DNA from: Planctomycetota bacterium
GTDB lineage: Bacteria > Planctomycetota > GCA-002687715
NCBI GenBank assembly: GCA_002687715.1
Contig: NZBC01000088.1
Coordinates: forward strand, 1 to 46,200
Direction of reading: 5' to 3'
Length of the DNA: 46,200 nucleotides
Made by a program: the position numbers and the translations under genes
Part shown: piece by piece, positions 35,715-44,167 of the stretch
Layout: every line of letters begins with the position of its first letter
How positions within the stretch are numbered: the stretch's first letter is position 1
Notes under the pieces: model-generated
Seen by the model: the letters and a program-made list of their open reading frames with translations, nothing else
Told to the model about the DNA's origin: nothing
Databases searched by the model: none

Positions 35715-36404
35715 TCAGAACTTCAGCAGGAATTCGACGCGTGCACCGAACGTCGCGCCACGGGTCTCGCGAACGCCCGCGAACACGTCCGTTTGCAGGA
35801 TGACCCGCCTGCCGGAGGCCTGCTGGAGCCGGAGTCCGACGGCGGCCGCGGACGTGTCGTCGCCAGTGGGGCCGAGCACGGGTTGGAAGATGCTCCCTTC
35901 GTCGACGCCGCGCCGGCCGTGCACCTTGCCGTACGCGTCGCTCACTCGGTGGCAGACGATGCAGGTGATGCCTTCGCGTGATACGGGGTGGCGGTCCATG
36001 GCGTTCGCGAATAACGGCTCGCCGAGGGTCATTCCCACGGGCGTGTGGCACCGAATACAGAAGTCGCCGCTGGTCCCATTGGTAAGCAGCCGCACCGCAC
36101 CTTGCAGGCTGTTGAACAGGGGGCTGACGAGCGCATAGGCGTGAGCCGAGACCGACCACTCGCGATAGTGCTTGGGGTGACAGCGCCCGCATACGTTGGC
36201 GGACGGGAAGCGGTCCTTGATCAGGATTGCCTCATGGGGATCGGCCTCGCCCTCCGCGGGTGCGGGCGCGGGGACGACGGCGTGGGTTCCCGCGTCGTCA
36301 GAGGTACAAGCGCCCACTGCGAGCAGGACCAGCCACACACTCGTGATGATTCCGCAGACCCCGAAGGAGGTTCGTTTGGATTCCTGGACCTTTCGTGGGC
36401 GCAT
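35715..36404 (-). CDS. Triheme cytochrome c lipoprotein (cytochrome c554-like)
   Basis: A 229-aa exported multiheme cytochrome. A signal sequence (IITSVWLVLLAVGAC) with a probable lipobox at VGAC suggests lipid attachment. Three CXXCH motifs follow: CGRCH (with the HPKHYREWSVSAHAYA phrase typical of c554-like proteins), CIRCH and CIVCH. The region ISREG/VSREGITCIVCHRVSDAYGK resembles the usual C-terminal heme pair of this family. The final 60 residues are beta-rich and carry no heme. The ATG at 36404 has an AGGGG ribosome site. It is the last gene of a three-gene run with the flavodoxin-fold protein and the polyferredoxin-TPR protein. It is probably a periplasmic electron carrier; partners unknown. 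Confidence 0.85.
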   Translation of the reverse strand: MRPRKVQESKRTSFGVCGIITSVWLVLLAVGACTSDDAGTHAVVPAPAPAEGEADPHEAILIKDRFPSANVCGRCHPKHYREWSVSAHAYALVSPLFNSLQGAVRLLTNGTSGDFCIRCHTPVGMTLGEPLFANAMDRHPVSREGITCIVCHRVSDAYGKVHGRRGVDEGSIFQPVLGPTGDDTSAAAVGLRLQQASGRRVILQTDVFAGVRETRGATFGARVEFLLKF

Positions 36405-36453
36405 CACGACCCCTTCTACCGGAGCACCGGAAGTCACATCCAGGTGACGTGGG

Positions 36454-36472
36454 AGGGGACTTCGGGTCCTCT
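36454..36472 (-). terminator. Hairpin after the flavodoxin-fold gene, weak terminator or attenuator candidate
   Basis: On the minus strand AGAGGAC-CCGAA-GTCCCCT pairs with one mismatch and begins 8 bases after the stop of the flavodoxin-fold gene, 50 bp before the triheme cytochrome start. No U-run follows, so it would be an imperfect intrinsic terminator or a processing stem. Confidence 0.25.
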
Positions 36473-36480
36473 GGATATAC

Positions 36481-37110
36481 TCATTTGCGATTGGAATTGG
36501 CAATCCTGGATTTGCCCATTGCTCCGGCCACGCGGGTCACCTCGCGTCGGGTCCGTTCGCGTGCGGCCTGCAGACGCTGTTCGGTGATGCGAGCTGCCCC
36601 GTAGATGGCGACACGGCGAACGCGCCGAACGCCCACCGGTTGGAAGACACCGCGACGCCAAAACCGGTACGCGAGCCGGCCGAAGACGACCCGATCCACG
36701 AATGGACTCGTGTTCAGGGTTTGCACCACCAGCGCTCGGCGGTGGTGCAGCAGGCCCCGGGGCGGCCCGGCCGCGGGATGGCTCAGGGCAACCCCGTCGA
36801 CGAGCACGCGATCCACCCAACCCTTCAAGATGGCGGGGGGGCCGAACCACCACACGGGATGCACGATGATGAAGGCGTCTGCTTCCACGACGTCGTCCCG
36901 ATACTGCTGGATGAGGCTTCGCGGGCGCTCCCCGTTCCGCGAGACGTGGGTTGCTTCGGGCTCGAGCCGTAGCACCGGATCGAAGCCGTCTCCGAGGAGA
37001 TCATGCACCCGGTACTCCTCGCCACTGGCCTCGAGTGTGGCCACGATGGCGTCGAGCAGGTGATGACACAGACTTCGCGTCTTCGCGTGTCCGATGACGA
37101 CGAGAATCAC
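36481..37110 (-). CDS. Flavodoxin-fold NAD(P)H:quinone oxidoreductase-like protein
   Basis: A 209-aa cytoplasmic flavodoxin-like fold protein of the NQO1/KefF/MdaB type. An N-terminal strand (VILVVIGHAKTRSLCHHLLD) leads into an FMN-phosphate-binding helix. The family hallmark is ADAFIIVHPVWWFGPPAILKG followed by WVDRVLVDG. These enzymes reduce quinones by two electrons or act as regulatory partners. The GTG at 37110 was chosen since it lies 5 bp after the polyferredoxin stop; the longer frame upstream is that gene's shadow. Neighbours suggest it feeds or drains a quinone pool for the membrane polyferredoxin, an inference. Confidence 0.8.
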   Translation of the reverse strand: MILVVIGHAKTRSLCHHLLDAIVATLEASGEEYRVHDLLGDGFDPVLRLEPEATHVSRNGERPRSLIQQYRDDVVEADAFIIVHPVWWFGPPAILKGWVDRVLVDGVALSHPAAGPPRGLLHHRRALVVQTLNTSPFVDRVVFGRLAYRFWRRGVFQPVGVRRVRRVAIYGAARITEQRLQAARERTRREVTRVAGAMGKSRIANSNRK

Positions 37111-37115
37111 GTCCG

Positions 37116-39422
37116 CTACCGGCCTCCGAGCAGGGCGCGGGCCCGCATCAGGTGTTGTTCCGCCTCGGCGGGGCGTCCAGCGCGCCGGAGCGCCTGCCCG
37201 AGGGCGTGGTGGGGGTTGGGATCGAGCGGAGACTGGCGCGCCGCGATCCGGAGATGTTCGACTGCTTCGCTCACGCGGCCGAGTCCGAGCTGGATGAATC
37301 CGAGCTTGAAGCGCAGCCCCGGAAGATCCGGAGCGATCTCCAGTGCGCGCTCGTATCGAGAGACGGCCTCCGCGGGCCGCTCGCGAGCGACGAGGACGTC
37401 GCCGAGATTGGACCACGCCTCCGCTGCTTGGGGGTTCGCCTCGAGGGCCGCTTCGAACCTGGCCGTGGCGCGATCGAGATCCCTCGATCCCGAGTTGGCC
37501 TCCAGCAGCCCGAGCGCGAGCAGGGCCTCGACGTTGGTGGGCTCCATCTCGAGCGACTCCTCCAACTGTTGCCGCGCTCGGCGAAAGCGATCCCGCTGCT
37601 CCGCCGGGTCGCGCCGGGACGCGCCGTCCCGGAACAGCAGGCGGCCCAGTGCGGCGTGGGCTTGTGAGTGGAGGTGTGCGTAGCGCGGGGCGTGCTCTGC
37701 GTGAGGTGCACGCATGGCAAGGACGCGCTCCAGGTGGTCGGCCGCGCGGGCGACATTACCGCGCTTCTCCAGGGTGCGAGCCAGCGCGAGGTGTGCTTCC
37801 GGAAAACCCGGGCTCAGGGTCACTGCGTGGACGAGGTACTCCTCCGCTTCAGCATGGCGTTCGAGCCCGGCCGACAGCACGCCGAGTCGATACTCGAGTG
37901 TCGTGGTCGACCACAGGCCCCAACGATGTCGTCGTTGGTACCACTTGAGGCCGGCCGTCATCGCCGCGCGTCGTGCCGTGGTACTCGCGACGGTACGGGC
38001 GTTCGTGGCAAACGCCTGCTCCCAGGCCTGATCGCCGAGGCGGCGGCTGCACTGGACGAAGCCACTGTGGACGGTGAACAGCAGGAACGGCGCCGCCGCC
38101 GCGACGAAGATCCGCCCCGCCCGGGTGAGTCGCCCGTCGGCCTTGAGCCGATAGCGGTTCAACCGGAGCCTCGAGCTGCGGAGCAGCCGGAAGAACGTGA
38201 TCGCGACGTATGCGGTGATCGCGGCGAGGCCCAGTGACATCAGGAACGGGAGTCGATGATAGAGATTGCGCCAGGTCAGTAGCGCGAGAACGAGGAGGAC
38301 CGCCATCGCGATCTCCTCCTTGCCCGAGAAGTCATAGCGTGGTTTGGGGGTGCTACTGGGCGCTACCGCACTCTCAGCTCGCCGCCGGCGGAGGAACCGC
38401 AACGCGGCGACGAAGGCGAGGGCGGTCAGGATGGACAACGCGAGGGCTCCGATCGCGGAGACGTCGCGGATGACCAGCGGCCACGTGAAGAGCGCGCCTG
38501 CGAAGACGGCGACGAGGGTCAGCTCCTCCCAGATCCGAAACCCCGTCCCCGCGGTCGCTGTGGGGCGGGCCAGGGTGGGGACGCCGAACCCGAAGTGGAG
38601 GGCGTTCTGGGGGCAGACGCTGACGCAATCGAGGTCCTTCATGCACCGGGGGTCGACGACGCCTCCGTAGGCTTCGACCTCCTCGTGCACACGGACGCCA
38701 GACGTGCAGATCGCGGTGCACTTCCCGCACTGGATGCAGGTCCCGGTGTTCCTTATCCGTCCCGGCGCGAAGCGGTCCATGACGCCGAAGAGCGCGCCGT
38801 AGGGGCAGCCGTACGTGCAGAAGCCGCGACCACCGAAGAAGTAGACGACGAGGAGGCCGCACACGAGCACGGTCAGGGTGATGACCACCGGACCCGGCAG
38901 GTCCCGCCAGAAGTCGGTCGTGACGAAGCGGCTGGTGGCTTCCGGGAGCTCCTCCCCGCTCCAGAGCCGGTCGATCTGTGGCCACAGGAACATGTACAGC
39001 GCGGCTGCGAGCGGTACGAGGAGCAGGACTCGTGATCGAACGGGGCGCGGCCGGATCCGCATCCGCTTGAGCACCCAGTGGAAGAGATCCTGGAGGGCGA
39101 GCATGTGGCAGCCCCACGAGCAGAAGAACCGACCGAAGACGGCGCTTCCGATCAGCATCACTCCGATGAAGATCACGCCTGGGCTGATCACCCCGAGCTC
39201 GAGGGCCTTCATGATCTCGGAGAGCTCGAGCGGCGCCATCGTCTCGCCGCTCACCTTCCAGTGCACGACATGGATGATCATCGCCGCGTACACGAGAGTG
39301 AGAGAGAGGACCCGCCACTTCCCGAAGCGGGACCGCGCGAGGTCCGCCGGCAGCTCAGCGTTTACCGCATCGATGGGGTGCGGCGGGGGAGGAGCAGTTT
39401 CCGTATTCGGCGTCTCGGCCAT
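37116..39422 (-). CDS. Membrane polyferredoxin (NapH/NosR-like) fused to TPR repeats
   Basis: A 768-aa two-part protein. The N-terminal half is an integral-membrane polyferredoxin with helices from about residue 38. The paired Cys motifs FCSWGCHML and FCTYGCPYG are typical of NapH/NosR/CcoG proteins. They are followed by a ferredoxin site CIQCGKCTAIC and a second CMKDLDCVSVCP in which one Cys position is Asp. More helices lie at about residues 305-345 and 370-420, and after one more hydrophobic segment (residues 440-460) come at least five TPR units (about 510-765), including EAWSNLGDVLVARERPAEAV. The membrane part should pass electrons between quinol or cytoplasmic donors and the periplasm; the TPRs probably dock partners. 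GAGG lies seven bases before the ATG. It is divergent from the octaheme-HEAT-TPR gene. Confidence 0.85.
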   Translation of the reverse strand: MAETPNTETAPPPPHPIDAVNAELPADLARSRFGKWRVLSLTLVYAAMIIHVVHWKVSGETMAPLELSEIMKALELGVISPGVIFIGVMLIGSAVFGRFFCSWGCHMLALQDLFHWVLKRMRIRPRPVRSRVLLLVPLAAALYMFLWPQIDRLWSGEELPEATSRFVTTDFWRDLPGPVVITLTVLVCGLLVVYFFGGRGFCTYGCPYGALFGVMDRFAPGRIRNTGTCIQCGKCTAICTSGVRVHEEVEAYGGVVDPRCMKDLDCVSVCPQNALHFGFGVPTLARPTATAGTGFRIWEELTLVAVFAGALFTWPLVIRDVSAIGALALSILTALAFVAALRFLRRRRAESAVAPSSTPKPRYDFSGKEEIAMAVLLVLALLTWRNLYHRLPFLMSLGLAAITAYVAITFFRLLRSSRLRLNRYRLKADGRLTRAGRIFVAAAAPFLLFTVHSGFVQCSRRLGDQAWEQAFATNARTVASTTARRAAMTAGLKWYQRRHRWGLWSTTTLEYRLGVLSAGLERHAEAEEYLVHAVTLSPGFPEAHLALARTLEKRGNVARAADHLERVLAMRAPHAEHAPRYAHLHSQAHAALGRLLFRDGASRRDPAEQRDRFRRARQQLEESLEMEPTNVEALLALGLLEANSGSRDLDRATARFEAALEANPQAAEAWSNLGDVLVARERPAEAVSRYERALEIAPDLPGLRFKLGFIQLGLGRVSEAVEHLRIAARQSPLDPNPHHALGQALRRAGRPAEAEQHLMRARALLGGR

Positions 39423-39526
39423 GGTGCCTCACGGAGAGCAGGTTCCAGTATTCTAAGAGATTGAGGCCCCGAACGGTGGCCGCCGACATGGCAGTTTGTC
39501 GTATCCGAGCACCGGTAGTCGAGACG
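39423..39526. promoter_or_regulatory. Divergent intergenic region of the two TPR electron-transfer genes
   Basis: This 104-bp gap separates the polyferredoxin-TPR gene (minus) and the octaheme-HEAT-TPR gene (plus). TAGAAT on the minus strand (inside TATTCTAAGAG on the plus strand, near 39451-39461) is a possible -10. It is relatively AT-rich for this DNA. No palindrome was seen. Confidence 0.3.
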
Positions 39527-41848
39527 ATGGTGATCAGAATCGTGTCCGGATTCGCGTTCTTGATGGGTGTGCTCACCGGGTGTGGGGAGGACGCCGCCGC
39601 GCTCCGCGATCGCGACTCAGCGCCCGCGGCGACCTGGGTGGGCCGCGCCGTGTGCGCGCGCTGCCACGAGGAAGAGGACGAACGCTGGACGGGCTCCCAT
39701 CACGATCTGGCGATGGCGAAGGCGACACCGCAGACCGTGCTCGCGGACTTCTCCGGCACGGCGTTGACCCATTTCGGGACTACGTCCACGTTCACCCGAC
39801 GGGGGGACCGGTTCTTCGTCGAGACTGACGGAAAGGACGGGGAATCGCACGAGTTCGAAGTGTCGTACACGTTCGGCTCCGACCCGCTGCAGCAGTACCT
39901 CGTGAAGTTCCCGGACGGGCGCTTCCAGGTGCTTCCGACCTGCTGGGACTCCCGCCCGAAGTCGGCCGGCGGACAGCGCTGGTTCCACATCTATCCGAAC
40001 GAGGCGATTCCCTCGACCGATGCGCTGCACTGGACCGGGCCGAACCAGAACTGGAACTTCATGTGCGCGTCGTGCCACTCGACGAATCTGCGCCGAGACT
40101 ATGACCCCAGCGCAAACCGGTTTGCGACGGTGTGGAACGAGATCGACGTGTCCTGCGAGGCGTGCCACGGCCCGGGGTCGCGCCACGTCCGCTGGGCGGA
40201 GTCGCGTGAGGTTTCGGGTGGCGTGGCTGAGCCGTATGGTGACGCGCACGGCGCGGACCTCCTCGTCTCGCTGCGCGGTCTGCCCATTGCGAAGTGGGTG
40301 CAGGACAAGGCGACCGGGTCTGCGAAGCGTGACGGTCCGCGGCCGTCCGGGGCCCAGGTCGCGACTTGCGCCCCGTGCCACTCCCGGCGGGCGGTGATCA
40401 AGGAACCGCACGGATACGGGGAGCGCTTCCTCGACGGCTACCGGCCGGAGGTGCTGCGCGAGGGGCTCTATCACGCCGACGGCCAGATTCAGGACGAGGT
40501 CTACGTCTGGGGATCGTTCGTGCAGAGCCGCATGTACCACGAGGGGGTCGTCTGCACCGACTGTCACGACCCTCACTCGGCGGGGCTTCGGACCGAGGGA
40601 AACGGGCTCTGCTACCGCTGTCACCTTCCGGAACGCTTCGACGTGACGGCCCACCACCACCACGAACCCGGGTCGGCGGGAGCGCAGTGCGTCGCCTGCC
40701 ACATGCCCACGCGCACCTACATGGTGGTGGACCCGCGCCGGGACCACTCGATCCGGATCCCGCGACCCGATCTCTCGGTCACGCTTCCCGTCCCCAACGC
40801 TTGCAACGGCTGTCACGATGACAAGGACGCGGCGTGGGCTGCGGCCGCCACCAAGAGCTGGTACGGCGTCGAGAAGCGTCGGCCCCACTTCGGTGAGGCG
40901 CTTCACGCGGGACGGGTCGGTGCCATCAATGCGGGGCCGCGCCTGCACGGGTTGCTGCGGGACGGAGACGCTCCCGGTATCGCGCGGGCGACCGCGGTCG
41001 GGCTCCTCCGCAACCTGGCGGATCCGCGGCTCGCCGATGCGCTGCGTCAGGCCGCCGCCGACGGCGACGCGCTGGTGCGGCAGGAAGCGGCGGCGGCGCT
41101 GGCCTCCTTGCCGGATCAGGAGCGCGTCGTCATCGGCGGTCCGCTCCTCGACGACCCGGTCCGCGGAGTCCGGATGGAGGCCGCACGGCGGCTCGCCAGC
41201 GCACCGTCCCACCTCTTTTCGGCCGCGCGCGCAGCGGCGCGTGCGCGGGGGCTGCGCGAGTGGATCGCCGCGCAGGAGCTCTTCGCCGATCGCCCGTGGG
41301 CCCATGTCAACCTCGCGCTCCTCCACATCGAGCGGGGGGAGCGGGCAGCGGCGCAGACCCGCTACGAGCGGGCTCTGGCGCTCGACCCGAACGCGCTCGA
41401 CGCATGGGTCAACCTGGCCGACCTGCAGCGTGAGCTGTCTGCCGACGCAGACTGCGAGCGCACGCTCCGCAAGGCACTCGTCCGGTTCCCCGGGGCACCC
41501 GCTCTCCACCATGCTCTCGGTCTCGCGCTGGTGCGTCTTCGGCGTGCGCCCGAGGCCCTCGTCTCACTTCGCCGGGCGTGGGAATCCGCACCCGGCGACG
41601 TCGGGTACAGCTATGTCTACGGGGTCGCGCTCAACTCGCTGGGGCAGCCGGACGAGGCGATCCGGATTCTCGAGGACGCGCATACTCGCCGCCCGACGAA
41701 TCGGGAGCTGTTGCACGGTCTGGTGACGATCCTGCGCGACTGCGGCCGAACCCGCGACGCTCTCCGCTACGCGCGGGTCTGGCAGAAACTGGATCCGACG
41801 AACTCGGCGGTCGAGGCGTTGATCAAGAGCCTCGAGCAGGCGAGGTGA
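39527..41848 (+). CDS. Octaheme cytochrome c lipoprotein with HEAT and TPR domains
   Basis: A 773-aa exported protein with three modules. A lipobox (MGVLTGC) follows the signal helix. The cytochrome part (about residues 35-440) has eight CXXCH motifs: CARCH, CASCH, CEACH, CAPCH, CTDCH, CYRCH, CVACH and CNGCH. Its architecture resembles multiheme cytochromes such as the NrfA/Hao-related c554 group, but no known catalytic heme (CXXCK) or Tyr-crosslink motif is evident. Residues about 470-575 look like HEAT repeats (PGIARATAVGLLRNLADPRL) and 590-770 are TPRs (AWVNLADLQRELSADADCER). I chose the ATG at 39527 since it best fits the signal peptide. It converges on the porin-cytochrome operon 18 bp away. 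Likely an electron-transfer or reductase protein with a protein-docking tail. Confidence 0.85.
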   Translation: MVIRIVSGFAFLMGVLTGCGEDAAALRDRDSAPAATWVGRAVCARCHEEEDERWTGSHHDLAMAKATPQTVLADFSGTALTHFGTTSTFTRRGDRFFVETDGKDGESHEFEVSYTFGSDPLQQYLVKFPDGRFQVLPTCWDSRPKSAGGQRWFHIYPNEAIPSTDALHWTGPNQNWNFMCASCHSTNLRRDYDPSANRFATVWNEIDVSCEACHGPGSRHVRWAESREVSGGVAEPYGDAHGADLLVSLRGLPIAKWVQDKATGSAKRDGPRPSGAQVATCAPCHSRRAVIKEPHGYGERFLDGYRPEVLREGLYHADGQIQDEVYVWGSFVQSRMYHEGVVCTDCHDPHSAGLRTEGNGLCYRCHLPERFDVTAHHHHEPGSAGAQCVACHMPTRTYMVVDPRRDHSIRIPRPDLSVTLPVPNACNGCHDDKDAAWAAAATKSWYGVEKRRPHFGEALHAGRVGAINAGPRLHGLLRDGDAPGIARATAVGLLRNLADPRLADALRQAAADGDALVRQEAAAALASLPDQERVVIGGPLLDDPVRGVRMEAARRLASAPSHLFSAARAAARARGLREWIAAQELFADRPWAHVNLALLHIERGERAAAQTRYERALALDPNALDAWVNLADLQRELSADADCERTLRKALVRFPGAPALHHALGLALVRLRRAPEALVSLRRAWESAPGDVGYSYVYGVALNSLGQPDEAIRILEDAHTRRPTNRELLHGLVTILRDCGRTRDALRYARVWQKLDPTNSAVEALIKSLEQAR

Positions 41849-41866
41849 TCGACGGTCAGCGTGCGA

Positions 41867-44167
41867 TCAGAACCGCCACGTGACCGATCCCTCGAAGAGC
41901 GTCGCGTCGAAGTCGTCGCGGTCCGACTCGGTGCCGTCGAAGTACCAGTAGTGGATACCGAATCGGAGCGTGACGTCCTCATCGACGTCCCACGCGACGC
42001 TGCCTGCGGTGTGGAGGAACCGGAAACGGTTGTCACGGAAGCCATCCGCGAGGTCGATGTCCGCGGAGAAGCGCACGGCGTCTGCCGGCCGCCAGGTCGC
42101 GCTGCCGGACCAGACATGGCCGTGTCCGCGGAAGCGCGCCTCGTAGGGCGTGGGAAACCCGCCGACTATGGCGACGGTATCGACGGCGGTGTCCTCGTCG
42201 GTGAACGACCACGAGAGGGCGGCGCTCCAGGGCGCATCCTCGTCTCGCCAGCTGACGGAAGCGAAGACCGTGTCGCGGTCCGCGCGGCTCCCGGAGGCCG
42301 ACAGCCGCGCGCGCGAGATCGACCAGCCGGCGCCCAGCGCGAGGTCGTCCCACGGGCGGTATCGAACCTTGGTCTCGACCAGCGTGCGCCAGTCCGGCGC
42401 GATGAGGGTGTAGGGATCGTCTCGGGAGAAGGCCCGCAAGCGGCCTCGCACGGTCAGACGATCCAAGGGACGCACGACGAGGTCCGCGATCACGCCGTGG
42501 TCGACCGGGTCGACCGTGTTCGCCCGGGGGCCGCTCACGTCGAGGTGGCCGAACCGGCCGGAGTAGCCGAGGGCGGCGGTGAGCCATCGGAAGGGGCGGA
42601 GACGTGCCAGGCCCTCCACGTCGAAGGTGAGATGACGCGCCGACGACGACGCCCCGAGCAGCGTGGGAACGGGGCCGCCTCCGCCGGTGGTGACCGTCTC
42701 CACGCCTCCGAAGCGGGAGTCCTCGTCGTCATGGCGGCCGCGCAGCCGCAGCTCCAGGTCGATCGCGTTCGTCGCCTCGTAGAGGAATCCGAGCTCGAGT
42801 CGCGCGTAGCGCCCGAACGCTACACCGTCAGCACCCAGCACGCTGAGGTATGGGACGGCGGCGGCGGTGAGGCCCCCGGCGGTTCCGTCCGCGTCGATGC
42901 GCCTCCGCGACCAGGCGAACATGAACTCGGCGTCGACGTGCAGACGCCCGTTCATCAGCTCCCCGTCGGCAGCGAGGTGCGTCGCACTGGTAAACGCTCG
43001 TGACCGGCCGGTGTAGTCCTCGAAGTCGTCGCTGAGGAGGTTGGGTGACACGAACGAACGGTCATCCTGTTCGCGCCACCATCGGGCCGATTGCTTGAAG
43101 TGGATATCCCAGTCACCGAGGTCCCAGTCGACGCGGACTCGCCCGAGGTCTGCGGTCTCCCTGTGCTCGAGATCGGTAGGGGCGAACACCTCATTGGCGA
43201 TCTCCCGGTACCGGTACCCGATGCCATCGTCGTCGCGGTTGAACCGGTCGTACGCGAACGTGAGCCGCAGGTCCTTCGTGGGCTGCAGCTCGAGAGAGAG
43301 GTCGCCGGTCCAGCGCGTGCTGAACATGTCATGCAGCGGAGTCGTCGGATCGAACCGCTCCTCGAATCGGGACGCGGACGCACGCAGCTCCCACGCATTG
43401 CGTCGGCCGAGTCGAAGCCGGCCCGAAGCGTGGGGTTCGCCGATGCCTTGCAGCTCGAGGATCGCGTGGTCGATGTCCGCATCGGGCCGACCGTCGCGGC
43501 CTTCGATCAACGCGCGAATGAGGCGCGGGCCGGGGCTGCGGTTGACGTCGGATCGGTACTGGCGGCTGTAACCGGAGACGCCGGCCACCCCGACCTCGAC
43601 GGACCCGGAGAGGCGGGCGCCGCTCGGACCCGCGTCGCGGTCACGGGGGCTCACGTCGACGCCGTGCGAACGCTGGGTCGTGGCCGACGGCCTGATCGGG
43701 GCGGTGCCGGCGAGGTCGTGGAACGGGTGGCAGGTCTGGCACGAACCATCTCGCTTCGCCTCGGTGTCGTGGGCCGCGACGAACGGGGGATCTCCGGTCT
43801 GATGGCACGACGTGCACAGTGCGCGAGCGGCTGCGATCGGCAGATCCATGGGCGTCGGCGCCGGCGTCCGGCCGAAGCTCTCCACGTGGTCGTCGCAACC
43901 GGCGTGACAGCGGACGCAGCCGAGCTTCAACCCGGCATGAGCGCCCTGCTCGAGGTGACGTGCCCGACGGCCGTGGCAGATACTGCAGGCCTGGGCGGCT
44001 GGTGAATCCGAGTACTCCCGCGTTCCGCCGTCCATTGCGAGCGGGATTCGTGTCGGGTCCGGCGCGAGCACAGTGACCATGCACCCACCCCCGACCGCGA
44101 GAAGTGCGAACCACGGGAGTCGGCGGAAAGCGTCAGCGGAAGAGGAGGCGGTGGACGTCTGAGCCAT
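41867..44167 (-). CDS. Fused tetraheme cytochrome and MtrB-like outer-membrane beta-barrel
   Basis: A 766-aa protein with an unusual fusion. A hydrophobic signal segment (residues 17-35) leads into a tetraheme domain (CSICH at 61, CVRCH at 84, then CTSCH and CQTCH by about 150). From about residue 175 to the end there are alternating amphipathic strands rich in aromatic and charged residues, such as LRLTFAYDRFNRDDDGIGYRY, WDIHFKQSARWWREQ and VTLRFGIHYWYF. The protein ends in a C-terminal Phe (GSVTWRF), the outer-membrane insertion signal. Length and strand style fit the 26-28-strand MtrB/PioB porins. In known conduits the heme wire (MtrA) is a separate protein; here four hemes are attached to the barrel. 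It overlaps the 14-heme gene by 35 bp. Confidence 0.82.
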   Translation of the reverse strand: MAQTSTASSSADAFRRLPWFALLAVGGGCMVTVLAPDPTRIPLAMDGGTREYSDSPAAQACSICHGRRARHLEQGAHAGLKLGCVRCHAGCDDHVESFGRTPAPTPMDLPIAAARALCTSCHQTGDPPFVAAHDTEAKRDGSCQTCHPFHDLAGTAPIRPSATTQRSHGVDVSPRDRDAGPSGARLSGSVEVGVAGVSGYSRQYRSDVNRSPGPRLIRALIEGRDGRPDADIDHAILELQGIGEPHASGRLRLGRRNAWELRASASRFEERFDPTTPLHDMFSTRWTGDLSLELQPTKDLRLTFAYDRFNRDDDGIGYRYREIANEVFAPTDLEHRETADLGRVRVDWDLGDWDIHFKQSARWWREQDDRSFVSPNLLSDDFEDYTGRSRAFTSATHLAADGELMNGRLHVDAEFMFAWSRRRIDADGTAGGLTAAAVPYLSVLGADGVAFGRYARLELGFLYEATNAIDLELRLRGRHDDEDSRFGGVETVTTGGGGPVPTLLGASSSARHLTFDVEGLARLRPFRWLTAALGYSGRFGHLDVSGPRANTVDPVDHGVIADLVVRPLDRLTVRGRLRAFSRDDPYTLIAPDWRTLVETKVRYRPWDDLALGAGWSISRARLSASGSRADRDTVFASVSWRDEDAPWSAALSWSFTDEDTAVDTVAIVGGFPTPYEARFRGHGHVWSGSATWRPADAVRFSADIDLADGFRDNRFRFLHTAGSVAWDVDEDVTLRFGIHYWYFDGTESDRDDFDATLFEGSVTWRF

